A stretch of 64,000 bases of DNA from JANNSX01 sp041397825 (GTDB taxonomy: Bacteria; Pseudomonadota; Alphaproteobacteria; Rhizobiales; Hyphomicrobiaceae): contig JAWKVX010000005.1 in NCBI GenBank assembly GCA_041397825.1, forward strand, positions 62,001-126,000, written 5' to 3'. Positions 51,631 through 59,786 of the stretch are shown here, piece after piece (within the stretch, counting starts at the first letter, position 1; each line of letters opens with the position of its first letter). Under the pieces are notes generated by a model. The model worked only from the letters and a program-made list of their open reading frames with translations. It did no database searches and had not been told where the DNA came from. A program made the translations under genes and the position numbers.

Positions 51631-51660
51631 GAACGAACGAGAACAAAATAGAACAAAACA
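51631..51660. promoter_or_regulatory. Three tandem GAAC-headed decamers, LexA-box-like
   Basis: GAACGAACGA, GAACAAAATA and GAACAAAACA occur back to back. The alphaproteobacterial LexA box is GTTC-N7-GTTC (read here as GAAC-N7-GAAC). Spacing here is N6, one short, so the resemblance is incomplete. The element lies between the small 46-residue gene and the divergent SDR gene in an otherwise featureless 241-nt gap. Confidence 0.4.
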
Positions 51661-51819
51661 GGATCAATGCAAGTGCAAAACGCCCCGTCGGGACCGTCAC
51701 CGGACCAAGCCGACGCGATCCACTCTTGAGCGCAACCTTGTCTCTTGCGTCTCCGGTTCGTACAGAGACACGCGAGTCGGCGATGGCGTTGCCCGCTTTA
51801 TCAATCGGCCAGGGGCACA

Positions 51820-52683
51820 ATGGCGAAGATCGTGGATTTGTGGCGTCGGCGCCGGTGGCGACCTCCTCCGTCCGAAGCTCTGACGTCGGATCACCGGCGG
51901 CCGGTGGCCGTCGTCACGGGGGCCAGCGAAGGGATCGGACGCGCCTTTGCGTTCGAGCTCGCCAGGCACGGTCACGATCTTCTGCTGATTGCCCGGCATG
52001 CCGGTCCCCTCGAAGCGACGGCTGCTGAGGTGGTCCGTGCGACCGGACGGCAGGTCGACACGTTTGCCGTCGACTTGACGTCGCCCGACGCGACGAAGCA
52101 GGTGATGGAGGAGCTCAAGGCGCGACACTGCCAAGTGAACATCCTCGTCAACAATGCGGGGGTCGGATTGGCAGGCAAGTTCCAGAAACATGAGGCCGTC
52201 GGACTGGCAACTCTGGCTGATCTCAATGTCAGGGCGCTGACGCTGCTGACGCACGCGGTTCTACCCGGCATGCTCGATCGCGGGCGGGGAGGGGTCATCA
52301 ACGTGGCCTCGCTCGGAGGGCACATTCCCGGCCCCAACCAGGCCGCCTATTATGCCAGCAAGGCCTACGTGATCTCTCTCACCGAGGCGCTGGCGTGGGA
52401 GGCCCGCGGCCGGGGAGTGCAAATAACGGCGGTGATGCCTGGACCGGTCAATACCCAATTCCATGCCGATATGGGGGCAGAGCGCTCCTACTACCTGAAG
52501 TTCATGGGGGTCGTCTCGCCCGAGCGGGTCGCCCGTGCCGGGTACCGGGGCTATCGTCTGGGACTCACACTCGTCTATCCGCGCCTGATCGACCGGGTCC
52601 TGGCCCTGTGCCTCCGGCTGTCGCCACATTTCATTGCTGTGCCGATCGTCAGCTGGCTCCTCAGAAAGAGAAATGGCGCCTGA
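51820..52683 (+). CDS. Short-chain dehydrogenase/reductase, membrane-associated type
   Basis: A 287-residue SDR. A basic N-terminal extension (WRRRRWRPPPSE) precedes the cofactor site TGASEGIGRAFAFEL near residue 37. NNAGVGLAGKF near 112, catalytic Ser in NVASLGGHIPG and YYASK follow. PGPVNTQFHADMG comes next, then a hydrophobic C-terminal region (about 240-280). The layout resembles DltE/YqjQ-like SDRs of unclear substrate. AGGGG precedes the ATG. The stop overlaps the amidotransferase start (TGATG). Confidence 0.88.
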   Translation: MAKIVDLWRRRRWRPPPSEALTSDHRRPVAVVTGASEGIGRAFAFELARHGHDLLLIARHAGPLEATAAEVVRATGRQVDTFAVDLTSPDATKQVMEELKARHCQVNILVNNAGVGLAGKFQKHEAVGLATLADLNVRALTLLTHAVLPGMLDRGRGGVINVASLGGHIPGPNQAAYYASKAYVISLTEALAWEARGRGVQITAVMPGPVNTQFHADMGAERSYYLKFMGVVSPERVARAGYRGYRLGLTLVYPRLIDRVLALCLRLSPHFIAVPIVSWLLRKRNGA

Positions 52684-53450
52684 TGGTCGACGCGCGCAAC
52701 ACTGGTCGCGGCAGCGGGCGGGAGATGATCGCGGATCGTCTGCCCGTCCTGATCGTTCTCCATGGGCATCACTCCTGCCCCGGCCGGATCGGCCAGGCGC
52801 TGCGTCAGAGGGGGCATGTCCTCGATGTTCGCAAGCCTCGTTTTGGCGACGTGCTGCCGGAGACCATGGCCCATCATGCCGGGGCGGTGATATTCGGCGG
52901 CCCGATGAGCGCCAATGATCCGGATGACTACATCAAGACCGAGATCGACTGGATCGGCGTGCCGCTGAAAGAGGAGAAGCCGTTTCTCGGTGTGTGCCTA
53001 GGCGCACAGATGCTGGCAAGGCACCTCGGTGCCCGGGTGTCGTTTCATCCCGAGGCCTACGTCGAGATCGGATATTACCCGGTTTGCCCGACCGGTGCAG
53101 GACAGGTCTACGGACCGTGGCCCGACCGAGTCTATCATTGGCATCGCGAAGGCTTCGACGTGCCGTCGGGTGGCGTCGTGCTTGCCGAGGGGCCGACCTT
53201 TCCGAACCAGGCCATGGCCTACGGCAAGGCGGCGCTTGCCGTGCAATTCCACCCTGAGATTACCTATGCCCTGGTGACGCGATGGACGCATGACGCCTCG
53301 CATCGGCTGGGATTGAAGGGGGCGCAGTCCCGTGAGGACCAGCTCAACGGCCATCTCCGGCACAACGCGGCAGTGCTGAGCTGGCTCGATGCGTTCTTGG
53401 ATCAGTGGCTCAGCCCTGCCGGGGCACAGTCAACGGCTTCAGGGCGATGA
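52683..53450 (+). CDS. Class I glutamine amidotransferase-like protein
   Basis: A 255-residue GATase1-fold protein. The nucleophile Cys105 is in GVCLGAQM and the His190-Glu192 pair in VQFHPEI completes the triad. FGGPMSANDPDD near residue 71 is the oxyanion-region motif. It resembles the GMP-synthase-like amidotransferases that work alone or with an unidentified partner. The start overlaps the SDR stop, but no pathway connects them clearly. Confidence 0.9.
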   Translation: MVDARNTGRGSGREMIADRLPVLIVLHGHHSCPGRIGQALRQRGHVLDVRKPRFGDVLPETMAHHAGAVIFGGPMSANDPDDYIKTEIDWIGVPLKEEKPFLGVCLGAQMLARHLGARVSFHPEAYVEIGYYPVCPTGAGQVYGPWPDRVYHWHREGFDVPSGGVVLAEGPTFPNQAMAYGKAALAVQFHPEITYALVTRWTHDASHRLGLKGAQSREDQLNGHLRHNAAVLSWLDAFLDQWLSPAGAQSTASGR

Positions 53451-53628
53451 CGTGACGGGTCCAAAATCGCGGCTTGCGGGGGGCCTTCCGCCAACGCAGA
53501 CTGTAGGAGCCGTTTCCGTGTCTCGTATGGTGTCTCGGAAAAGGCGACGCCGCGGCTCTGAGCATCAGTCCTATGTCTGACGCTCGGGTCCGCGGCGGAT
53601 CAGAGGGGTCGGAACCCTATTGAAGCGC

Positions 53629-53892
53629 CTACTTCGCGGCGCCGGCGACCACCGAAATATAGATGCGCCCTTGGCTCGACGTTTTGAACTCGACGGTACC
53701 GTCGCGCCGGGCATAGATCGTATGGTCGGTGCCGATGCCCACGCCGTCGCCGGGATGCCACTTGGTGCCGCGCTGGCGAACGATGATGTTGCCGGCCACG
53801 ACGTTCTCGCCGCCGAACTTCTTGACGCCGAGGCGGCGACCTGCGGTATCGCGGCCGTTGCGTGACGAGCCGCCTGCTTTCTTATGTGCCAT
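53629..53892 (-). CDS. rpmA: 50S ribosomal protein L27
   Basis: An 87-residue ribosomal protein beginning MAHKKAGGSSRNGRDTAGRR, the conserved N-terminus that reaches the peptidyl-transferase centre. GENVVAGNIIVRQRGT and HTIYARRDGTVEF follow. There is no Firmicutes-type cleaved prefix. It lies 68 nt after rplU in the usual rplU-rpmA order; obgE does not follow within the window. Confidence 0.98.
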   Translation of the reverse strand: MAHKKAGGSSRNGRDTAGRRLGVKKFGGENVVAGNIIVRQRGTKWHPGDGVGIGTDHTIYARRDGTVEFKTSSQGRIYISVVAGAAK

Positions 53893-53960
53893 TGTTCGAT
53901 CCTCGCATTCTCCAGCGCCGCCGCGATCCGGGGCGCCAAGTTCCCGCACTTCGATCAGCT

Positions 53961-54623
53961 TCAGGCCCGGTCGCGATCCGTCTTGGCCCGAGGTGGCTTG
54001 CCGGCCATCAGCTCCTTGGCCTGCTCGATCCACTCCTCGCGCTCGACCCGGCCCTTGAAGCCGAGATCGCTTTCGACCTTCTCGATGTCGGCCTTGGCCA
54101 TGGCCGCCACCTGCCAGAAGTGGAAGATGCCCATGGCATTCAGCTTCTCGTTGATCTTCTCGCCGACGCCGCCGATCAGCGACAGATCATCAGCGGTGCC
54201 CTCTGGTGCATCGAGCAACGCGAAGGCCTTGCCGCCACCCGCCGATGAGCCTCGGCCACGCGATGCCCGCGGTGCGCCGGTGCCGGCCTTACTCTTGTCG
54301 GGTGCCTGACCGCCCGTCAGGATCTCCGTGATCCGGACCGTCGTCAGATGCTGGCGGTGACCGTTCTTGCGCCGCGAGTTCTTGCGACGGCGCTTCTTGA
54401 AGATGATCACCTTGGCGGCGCGACCCTGTTCGACCACCTCGGCGGCGACAGAGGCGCCGGCAACGGTCGGCTTGCCGACCTCGACCCCGCCATTGCCGCC
54501 GAGCATTAGCACCTCGGAGAGCTGCACAATGTCGCCAACGGAAGCGTCGATCTTCTCGATGTCGAGAATGTCTTCGGGGGCCACGCGGTACTGCTTGCCG
54601 CCCGTCTTGATGACAGCGTACAT
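53961..54623 (-). CDS. rplU: 50S ribosomal protein L21 with C-terminal helix-hairpin extension
   Basis: A 220-residue protein. Residues 1-103 are L21 (MYAVIKTGGKQYRV, GKPTVAGASV, FKKRRRKNSRRKNGHRQ, TTVRITEI). A Gly/Ala/Ser/Lys linker (about 104-135) follows. Residues 140-210 form a helix-hairpin-helix-like domain (DDLSLIGGVGEKINEKLNAMGIFHFWQVAAM) of the type appended to L21 in many alphaproteobacteria. The usual bacterial L21 is about 103 residues, so the protein is doubled in length. Confidence 0.96.
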   Translation of the reverse strand: MYAVIKTGGKQYRVAPEDILDIEKIDASVGDIVQLSEVLMLGGNGGVEVGKPTVAGASVAAEVVEQGRAAKVIIFKKRRRKNSRRKNGHRQHLTTVRITEILTGGQAPDKSKAGTGAPRASRGRGSSAGGGKAFALLDAPEGTADDLSLIGGVGEKINEKLNAMGIFHFWQVAAMAKADIEKVESDLGFKGRVEREEWIEQAKELMAGKPPRAKTDRDRA

Positions 54624-54723
54624 GCGATCAGTCCTTTTCTCGTTCCGCATCCTTCGGCGCCACGGCCCGAGCCGTGGTCTTTGATGGTCGCGCTGGGCGA
54701 CTTGCAGCCTCGGATAGCGAATT

Positions 54724-54744
54724 CGGCCGGAGTATCCCCGGCCG
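54724..54744 (-). promoter_or_regulatory. Hairpin in rplU 5' leader
   Basis: CGGCCGG (54724-54730) and CCGGCCG (54738-54744) form a perfect 7-bp stem with a 7-nt loop, just downstream of the predicted transcription start of rplU. It could be a ribosomal-protein leader element; no known L21 leader structure was matched. Confidence 0.4.
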
Positions 54745-54755
54745 TTCGGACGCGG

Positions 54756-54783
54756 ACTATAGCCACGGCCACTCGAAAGTCAA
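54756..54783 (-). promoter_or_regulatory. Sigma-70-type promoter of rplU-rpmA
   Basis: On the minus strand TTGACT (54783-54778) and TATAGT (54761-54756) are separated by 16 nt, close to the housekeeping consensus. It lies about 133 nt upstream of the rplU start, leaving a leader of roughly 125 nt. Confidence 0.7.
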
Positions 54784-54940
54784 ACCGAAGCATCGGAGCG
54801 ATTTCCGTGGAAGATTGTCGAGCGTGGCACAGGGGTAATGGATTTGTTTACCAATCCGGTACAGACTGCAAATCACAGAATTGTCGGAAATCCTGCTTAG
54901 TTGCGATAGTGGCTGTGTGAGCGTTCGGGGTTTGAGGGAC

Positions 54941-55795
54941 ATGTCGAGTCTTTGGGGCTGGACCCGGTTTATCGTGCGTACCGCAGCGGTGCTGTCGGTG
55001 GCTTTTGGCGTTTCCTCACCCGCGCCTGTCGGCGCCGGGGAGAAGGAAGGCTTCCCGGCGCGGGTCGATGCTGTCTACCGGATCGCCTGGAACGGTATGG
55101 AACTCGGCAATTTCGCCTTTTCCTCCTCCGTCAAGAACGGCGAGTACACGTTGCGCGGCAACACCAAGCTCAGCGCGGTGCTCGGCGCATTCTATTGGTC
55201 GGGCTTCACGCAAAGCCTCGGCAAGGTCAACGCCGGCAAGCCGCAGCCCGCCGCCTATGCCTTCTCCTTCGAGGGCTCGAGCAAATCCGGTCGCATTGAT
55301 ATGCGCTTCAAGAAGAGCGCGGTGACCAAGGTCACCTCGGTGCCGCCGATCGAGCCGTCGCCGGGGCGGGTGCCCGTCACTCAGGCCCAACTCCAGGGCG
55401 TGCTCGATCCCTTGAGCGCCGTAATGGCGGTGACCGCACCGATCGGTGGCAAGATCGCCGGTGCGAACCCGTGCAAGCGGCGCATTCCGATCTTCGACGG
55501 CAAGCAGCGGTTCGATCTCGTGTTCTCGCATCTGCGCAACGAGAAGCTCGATGGTGCCGATGCCTATGTCTGCCGGGTCAAGTACGTGCCGATTTCGGGG
55601 CACAAGATGAACAAGGAGACCAAGTACATGGCCTCCACCGAAGGCATCGAGATCTGGCTCATCCCGGTCGAGGAGGCGAAGATCTTCGTGCCGTATTATG
55701 TGACGCTGCCGACCCCGGTTGGCGCTGCCACCATCACGTCGGCGAAGGTCAATATCGACACGCCTGGCGGCGGACGGGTGGCATTCACGAATTGA
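54941..55795 (+). CDS. DUF3108 periplasmic protein
   Basis: A 284-residue protein with a signal peptide (RFIVRTAAVLSVAFGVSSPAPVGA) and a beta-rich mature part of the DUF3108 family. Visible motifs are VDAVYRIAWNGMELGNFAFSS, TQSLGKVNAGKPQPAAYAFSFEG and DPLSAVMAVTAPIGG. The C-terminal EIWLIPVEEAKIFVPYYVTLPTPVG completes the pattern. The fold is related to outer-membrane lipoprotein carriers, but function is unknown. The ATG at 54941 is preceded by GAGGGAC; an in-frame start 20 codons upstream lacks a signal. Confidence 0.88.
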   Translation: MSSLWGWTRFIVRTAAVLSVAFGVSSPAPVGAGEKEGFPARVDAVYRIAWNGMELGNFAFSSSVKNGEYTLRGNTKLSAVLGAFYWSGFTQSLGKVNAGKPQPAAYAFSFEGSSKSGRIDMRFKKSAVTKVTSVPPIEPSPGRVPVTQAQLQGVLDPLSAVMAVTAPIGGKIAGANPCKRRIPIFDGKQRFDLVFSHLRNEKLDGADAYVCRVKYVPISGHKMNKETKYMASTEGIEIWLIPVEEAKIFVPYYVTLPTPVGAATITSAKVNIDTPGGGRVAFTN

Positions 55796-55967
55796 GCCGC
55801 AAGCGCGGGCCTAGAGAATTGCCTGGGTCGACCGGCCGGTCATCTAGCTCGCTCGATATCGACCGCCGGGTCCGTCGAACCCCACGAATTGGGCGCGACA
55901 TCCCCGTTCGAGCGTCTGACTCCCGCACTCGATCGACATGACAAGACGTCATCTTGAAGATCCGGCC

Positions 55968-56636
55968 TCAGGCCACGCGTGAGGCTTTCAAAGCTGCGAA
56001 TTGCAGCTCGAGACCGTCGGTAATGTGATCCTGGAACACGCGGGCGGTGTGCTCGATGTCGCCGGATTCGATCGCCTCGATCAGCCGTATGTGGTCGCCC
56101 AAGGACTTGGACAGGTTACGGCTGCCGATGGCCGCGAACAGATGGAACGAGAAGCCGCGGTTCCAGATGTTGTCGAACATCTCGACGAGATAGCGGTTCC
56201 GGGTCTGGGCGACGATCGTGCGGTGAATTCCCCTATTGGCCTCGAAGTAGTCGCGCGTGCCCTTCGATTTGATTTTCTCCTTTTCCCGGATGGTCGTGCG
56301 AATGATGGCATTGCGCTCGGGATCGTTTGCTTCGGCGAGCAGCCGGGCGGCTTGCACTTCGACAGCGGTGCGGGCCTCGTAGATTTCCTTGACTTCCCCT
56401 TCCGTAATCGAGCGAATGACGAAGCCGCCTGTTCCAGCGGCGACGAGAATGCCGTCCTGCTCCAATCGCAGGAGGGCCTCGCGAACGGGCGTGCGCGAGA
56501 TATTGAGATCCTCGGCCAGGCGCTCCTGGACGATACGCTGCTCGGGAGCGATCGCTCCACGATGCACGGCGTCGAGGACCTGGCTATAGACCTCGTCCGC
56601 CAGTCGTGTGCGTTTGCGGCTGATTTCGGTGAACAC
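55968..56636 (-). CDS. GntR family regulator with FCD domain
   Basis: A 222-residue regulator. An N-terminal winged helix (LADEVYSQVLDAVHRGAIAP, ERLAEDLNISRTPVREALLRLEQDGIL) is followed by an all-helical FCD effector domain. The latter holds the metal-binding pattern DYFEANRGIHRTIVAQTRN and the His in DHITDGLELQF. The GTG start at 56636 is 7 nt after GAGGAGG. It is divergent from glxBCD, and a perfect palindromic operator lies between them. It therefore probably represses that operon and itself. Confidence 0.93.
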   Translation of the reverse strand: MFTEISRKRTRLADEVYSQVLDAVHRGAIAPEQRIVQERLAEDLNISRTPVREALLRLEQDGILVAAGTGGFVIRSITEGEVKEIYEARTAVEVQAARLLAEANDPERNAIIRTTIREKEKIKSKGTRDYFEANRGIHRTIVAQTRNRYLVEMFDNIWNRGFSFHLFAAIGSRNLSKSLGDHIRLIEAIESGDIEHTARVFQDHITDGLELQFAALKASRVA

Positions 56637-56680
56637 GCGACATCCTCCTCGTCGGAGCCCGGGATGTTGCAACCACATAG

Positions 56681-56702
56681 TGGATACTGTATTCAGTATC
56701 CA
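56681..56702. promoter_or_regulatory. Perfect palindromic operator for the GntR regulator
   Basis: Arms TGGATACTG (56681-56689) and CAGTATCCA (56694-56702) are exact inverted copies around the 4-nt centre TATT. It is 44 nt upstream of the GntR start and 30 nt upstream of glxB. The ATAC..GTAT core is typical of FCD-type GntR operators. Confidence 0.8.
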
Positions 56703-56732
56703 TATGTCCAGCGATGGTCCAGGGAGCAGCCC

Positions 56733-57680
56733 ATGTGCGGTATTGCCGGCCGTATCCTGAATTCACCAGGCAAAGTCGGTCAAGACCTTGTCGACCTGAT
56801 GGACGCGCAGGAGCACCGAGGTGCCGACTCGACCGGCTTTGCCGTCTACGGCCCGCCGCGCGACAAGGGCTATGTTCTCCGTCTCATGGGCTTCGACAAG
56901 TCGGCCCTGGATAAGGATCTCGATGACTTCCGTTGCATCTTGAAAGCACATGGCGCCGATTTCCTCGAGGAGCCATCCGTCAGGACCGATGACCATGCCC
57001 ACTATGGTGTCCGGATGGTCATCAGTGAGCCCAAGGATCTCGGCCGATGGATTAACGAGGCGGATACGATCGCGAAACGCATCGAGGTGCAATCCTGCGG
57101 TCGCTCGCTCGAGATCGTGAAGGATGTCGGCGGGTCGCGGCAGGTCGATGAGAAGCATCATGTCCGCGACATGATCGGGACCCACGGTCTGGGACACGCA
57201 CGGCTGGCGACCGAGAGTTCCGTGCTCCCCAACGCCAGCCATCCCTTCTGGGCCCGGCCGTTCCCGGATGTCGCCATCGTGCACAACGGCCAGATCACAG
57301 ATTACTATACTTGGCGCGCCAAGCTCGAGCGCCGAGGCTACCGGTTCCTCACCGAGAACGACAGCGAACTCATTGCCGTCTGGGTCTCCGACCAGATGAA
57401 GCAGGGGCTGACGCTGGAGCAGGCGTTGAAGAGGTCGATCTCGGCGATCGATGGCGTCTTCACCTACATGATCGCAAACACCGATGGTATCGGCTTTGCC
57501 AAGGATCGCTTCGCCATGAAACCGCTCGTCACCATCCAGGAGAATGGCGAGTTCATCGGGGCGACCGAGGAGCAGGCCGTGAGGCGCGTCAATCCGGACG
57601 AGCATGCCCGGGTCATCGTCTATGATGGGCCTTCGATCACGGGCCTCTGGGGTGTCGGAAACCGGAGGATCGCGGCGTGA
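56733..57680 (+). CDS. glxB: Class II glutamine amidotransferase subunit (GlxB/MgsA)
   Basis: A 315-residue Ntn-hydrolase with nucleophile Cys2 (MCGIAGRI). Conserved segments are HRGADSTGFAVYG near residue 30, LGHARLATES near 155, and VHNGQITDYYTWRAKLERRGYRFLTENDSELIAVW near 185-220. In Sinorhizobium GlxB, and MgsA in methylotrophs, form the amidotransferase part of a glutamate-synthase-like N-methylglutamate synthase. The ATG is preceded by AGGGAG. The stop overlaps the glxC start (GTGA). Confidence 0.93.
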   Translation: MCGIAGRILNSPGKVGQDLVDLMDAQEHRGADSTGFAVYGPPRDKGYVLRLMGFDKSALDKDLDDFRCILKAHGADFLEEPSVRTDDHAHYGVRMVISEPKDLGRWINEADTIAKRIEVQSCGRSLEIVKDVGGSRQVDEKHHVRDMIGTHGLGHARLATESSVLPNASHPFWARPFPDVAIVHNGQITDYYTWRAKLERRGYRFLTENDSELIAVWVSDQMKQGLTLEQALKRSISAIDGVFTYMIANTDGIGFAKDRFAMKPLVTIQENGEFIGATEEQAVRRVNPDEHARVIVYDGPSITGLWGVGNRRIAA

Positions 57681-58369
57681 GTGAGATCGTTGTCGAAGTG
57701 GGTCGCCGGCCCATTCGCGAGGTTCACAAGGATATTCAGGCAGCCTGCGCGACCGGCAAGACCGTCGTGGTCAGGAATACCTTGTCCCGGCACAATCTGG
57801 GCGTCGGTCTGCCGCCGGGAGTAGATATCCGTTTCGAGGGCAGCGTCGGCTACTACTGCGGCGGCCTCAACACCGGCGCCAAGATCACCATCGAGCGGAA
57901 TTCGGGATGGGGTACGGGCGAGGCGCAGGCCAAGGGCGACATCACGGTCGGCGGCTATGCCGGCATGTCGGTCGGTGCGGCCATGCTCGGTGGCACCATT
58001 CATGTGAAGGGCGACTGTGGACCGCGTTGCGGAGTCGCCATGAAGGGCGGCACGATCATCGTCGAGGGCAAGCTCGGCTATCAGTCGGGATTCATGGCCC
58101 ATTCCGGCAAGATCATTGCGCTCGGTGGTGCCGGTCCATCCTGTGCTGATGCGCTCTGGCGCGGCCAGGTCTGGGTCGCTGGCCCGATCGAAAGCCTAGG
58201 AGTGGATGCCAAGGTCGTCGAGCCGAAACCGGAGGAGATTGCCGAGGTCGAGGCCGTCCTGGCCTCCCGCGGCCTCGCCGACAGCCGTCGCGACTGGAAG
58301 AAGCTCATCGCTGCCGAACGTCTCTGGTACTTCGAGTCAAGGGATGCCAACGCATGGCTCATGATCTGA
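57677..58369 (+). CDS. glxC: GXGXG glutamate-synthase-like subunit (GlxC/MgsB)
   Basis: A 230-residue beta-helix protein equal to the C-terminal domain of glutamate synthase large subunit. Repeated G-x-x-G-x-x-x-G turns include VGYYCGGLNTGAKITIERN, GGYAGMSVGAAMLGGTIHVKGDCG, AMKGGTIIVEGKLG and FMAHSGKIIALGGAG. GTG start overlapping the glxB stop; the 3' end overlaps glxD by 16 nt. It is structural, linking the amidotransferase and FMN subunits. Confidence 0.93.
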   Translation: MSEIVVEVGRRPIREVHKDIQAACATGKTVVVRNTLSRHNLGVGLPPGVDIRFEGSVGYYCGGLNTGAKITIERNSGWGTGEAQAKGDITVGGYAGMSVGAAMLGGTIHVKGDCGPRCGVAMKGGTIIVEGKLGYQSGFMAHSGKIIALGGAGPSCADALWRGQVWVAGPIESLGVDAKVVEPKPEEIAEVEAVLASRGLADSRRDWKKLIAAERLWYFESRDANAWLMI

Positions 58370-59775
58370 CCAAGCCCTACGAGTATCCCTTTCCGATGCC
58401 GTCGGAGGCCGACGTCGCCTATAGCGATGGCGCCATCCCGGGGCGGCGCGCCGGCTCGCCGGCCGCCTACGCCGAAGGGGGCTCGACGCGCTGGACGCCT
58501 GAGGCCATCGCCGAAGTGCATGCGCTCTCCCAGCTCGGCCGCTATCAGGTCCGCGGCTACAACACCTTCAACAAGCGGCTGCCGACCTTCGACGATCTGA
58601 CCTTCGTCCCGGCTTCGATGACGCGTCTGCCGCTCGAGGGCTATCGCGAGAACTGCGACACGACGACGGTGCTCGGCGCCGGCCGCGGCCTCGTCGAGCG
58701 GCCTCTCGAGCTCAAGATCCCGATCTACATCGCCTCGATGTCGTTCGGGGCATTGTCGGCCTCGGCCAAGACGGCACTCGGCCACGGCGCCTCGAAGGTC
58801 GGCACCATGACCTGCACGGGCGAGGGCGGCATGCTCGAGGAGGAGCGCGCGGCCTCGCAGCGTCTTCTCTACCAGATCTCACCGGCCCGCTACGGCCTCG
58901 ATCTCGATCATCTGCGGCGCGCCGATGCCCTCGAGGTGATCATGGGGCAGGGAGCGAAGCCTGGCACCGGCGGGCTCCTGCTCGGCATGAAGGTGTCGCC
59001 GCGCGTCTCCAAAATGCGCACCTTGCCCGAAGGCGTCGACCAGCGATCGACGGCGCGCCATCCCGATTTCCTCGGCGCCGATGATCTTTCCGTCAAGATC
59101 GAGGAGCTCCGGATCGCGACCAACTATCAGGTGCCGATCTTCGTCAAGATGGGAGCCACCCGACCGCGTTTCGATGTGGCGATCGCGGCCAAAGCCGGCG
59201 CCGACGTCGTCGTGGTCGACGGTGCCGAAGGTGGCACGGGGGCATCGCCGGAGCCGCTTCTCAATCATACCGGCATCCCAACCATGTCGGCGGTGCGCGC
59301 AGCGCGAGAGGCGCTCGACGAGGCCGGGATGTCGGACAAGGTCAGCCTCGTCATAGCGGGCGGCATCCGCACGGGCGTCGATGCCGCCAAGTGTCTGGCA
59401 CTCGGCGCGGATGCGGTCATGCTCGGCAACGCAGCGATGATGGCGCTGGGCTGCAACTCACCGCGCTATCTGGGCGACTACCAGAAGCTCGGCACCGAGC
59501 CGGGCGCCTGCCATCACTGCCATACGGGCCTCTGTCCCGTCGGCATCGCCACGCAGGATGCCGAGCTCGAGAAGCGGATGTCGGTGCCGGCCGGTGCCGA
59601 GCGTCTCGCCCGTTACCTCACCGCCATGACCATGGAGATCACCATGCTGGCGAAGGCCTGCGGGAAGTCCTCGGTGCACAATCTCGAGACCGAGGACCTA
59701 CGCGCTCTGTCCTTCGAGGCCTCCGCCTTCACCGGCGTGAAGATGGCCGGCATCGACAAGGTCTTCGGGTGGTAG
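58354..59775 (+). CDS. glxD: FMN-binding glutamate-synthase-like subunit (GlxD/MgsC)
   Basis: A 473-residue FMN protein equal to the central synthase domain of glutamate synthase. Landmarks: PIYIASMSFGALSASAKTALGHGA, GEGGMLEEER, PGTGGLLLGMKVS, FVKMGATRPRFDVAIAAKAGAD, DGAEGGTGASPEP and GGIRTGVDAAKCLALGADAVMLG. The Cys cluster CHHCHTGLCPVGIATQD fits a 3Fe-4S site. It would condense methylamine (or ammonia) with glutamate or 2-oxoglutarate in an N-methylglutamate-synthase complex. The nearby methylamine-type flavoenzymes support that role, but ordinary glutamate synthesis cannot be excluded. Confidence 0.92.
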   Translation: MAHDLTKPYEYPFPMPSEADVAYSDGAIPGRRAGSPAAYAEGGSTRWTPEAIAEVHALSQLGRYQVRGYNTFNKRLPTFDDLTFVPASMTRLPLEGYRENCDTTTVLGAGRGLVERPLELKIPIYIASMSFGALSASAKTALGHGASKVGTMTCTGEGGMLEEERAASQRLLYQISPARYGLDLDHLRRADALEVIMGQGAKPGTGGLLLGMKVSPRVSKMRTLPEGVDQRSTARHPDFLGADDLSVKIEELRIATNYQVPIFVKMGATRPRFDVAIAAKAGADVVVVDGAEGGTGASPEPLLNHTGIPTMSAVRAAREALDEAGMSDKVSLVIAGGIRTGVDAAKCLALGADAVMLGNAAMMALGCNSPRYLGDYQKLGTEPGACHHCHTGLCPVGIATQDAELEKRMSVPAGAERLARYLTAMTMEITMLAKACGKSSVHNLETEDLRALSFEASAFTGVKMAGIDKVFGW

Positions 59776-59786
59776 AGGCGGTCCCC

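Larger units (their letters stand above)
54624..54940. other. 317-nt intergenic region between rplU and the DUF3108 gene
   Basis: No gene is visible on either strand. The left half is the rplU leader and promoter described separately. The right half should contain the promoter of the divergent DUF3108 gene, but I do not see a convincing match there. Confidence 0.8.

Noticed and set aside
51631..51660. Firm LexA box
   Set aside because: Spacing between GAAC elements is N6, not the N7 of the alphaproteobacterial consensus, and no classical SOS gene is adjacent.
51575..51820. 81-residue minus-strand ORF with one membrane-like segment, overlapping the 46-residue gene by ATGA
   Set aside because: It spans the GAAC repeats and the divergent SDR promoter region, has no ribosome-binding site before its ATG, and its codon use is irregular.
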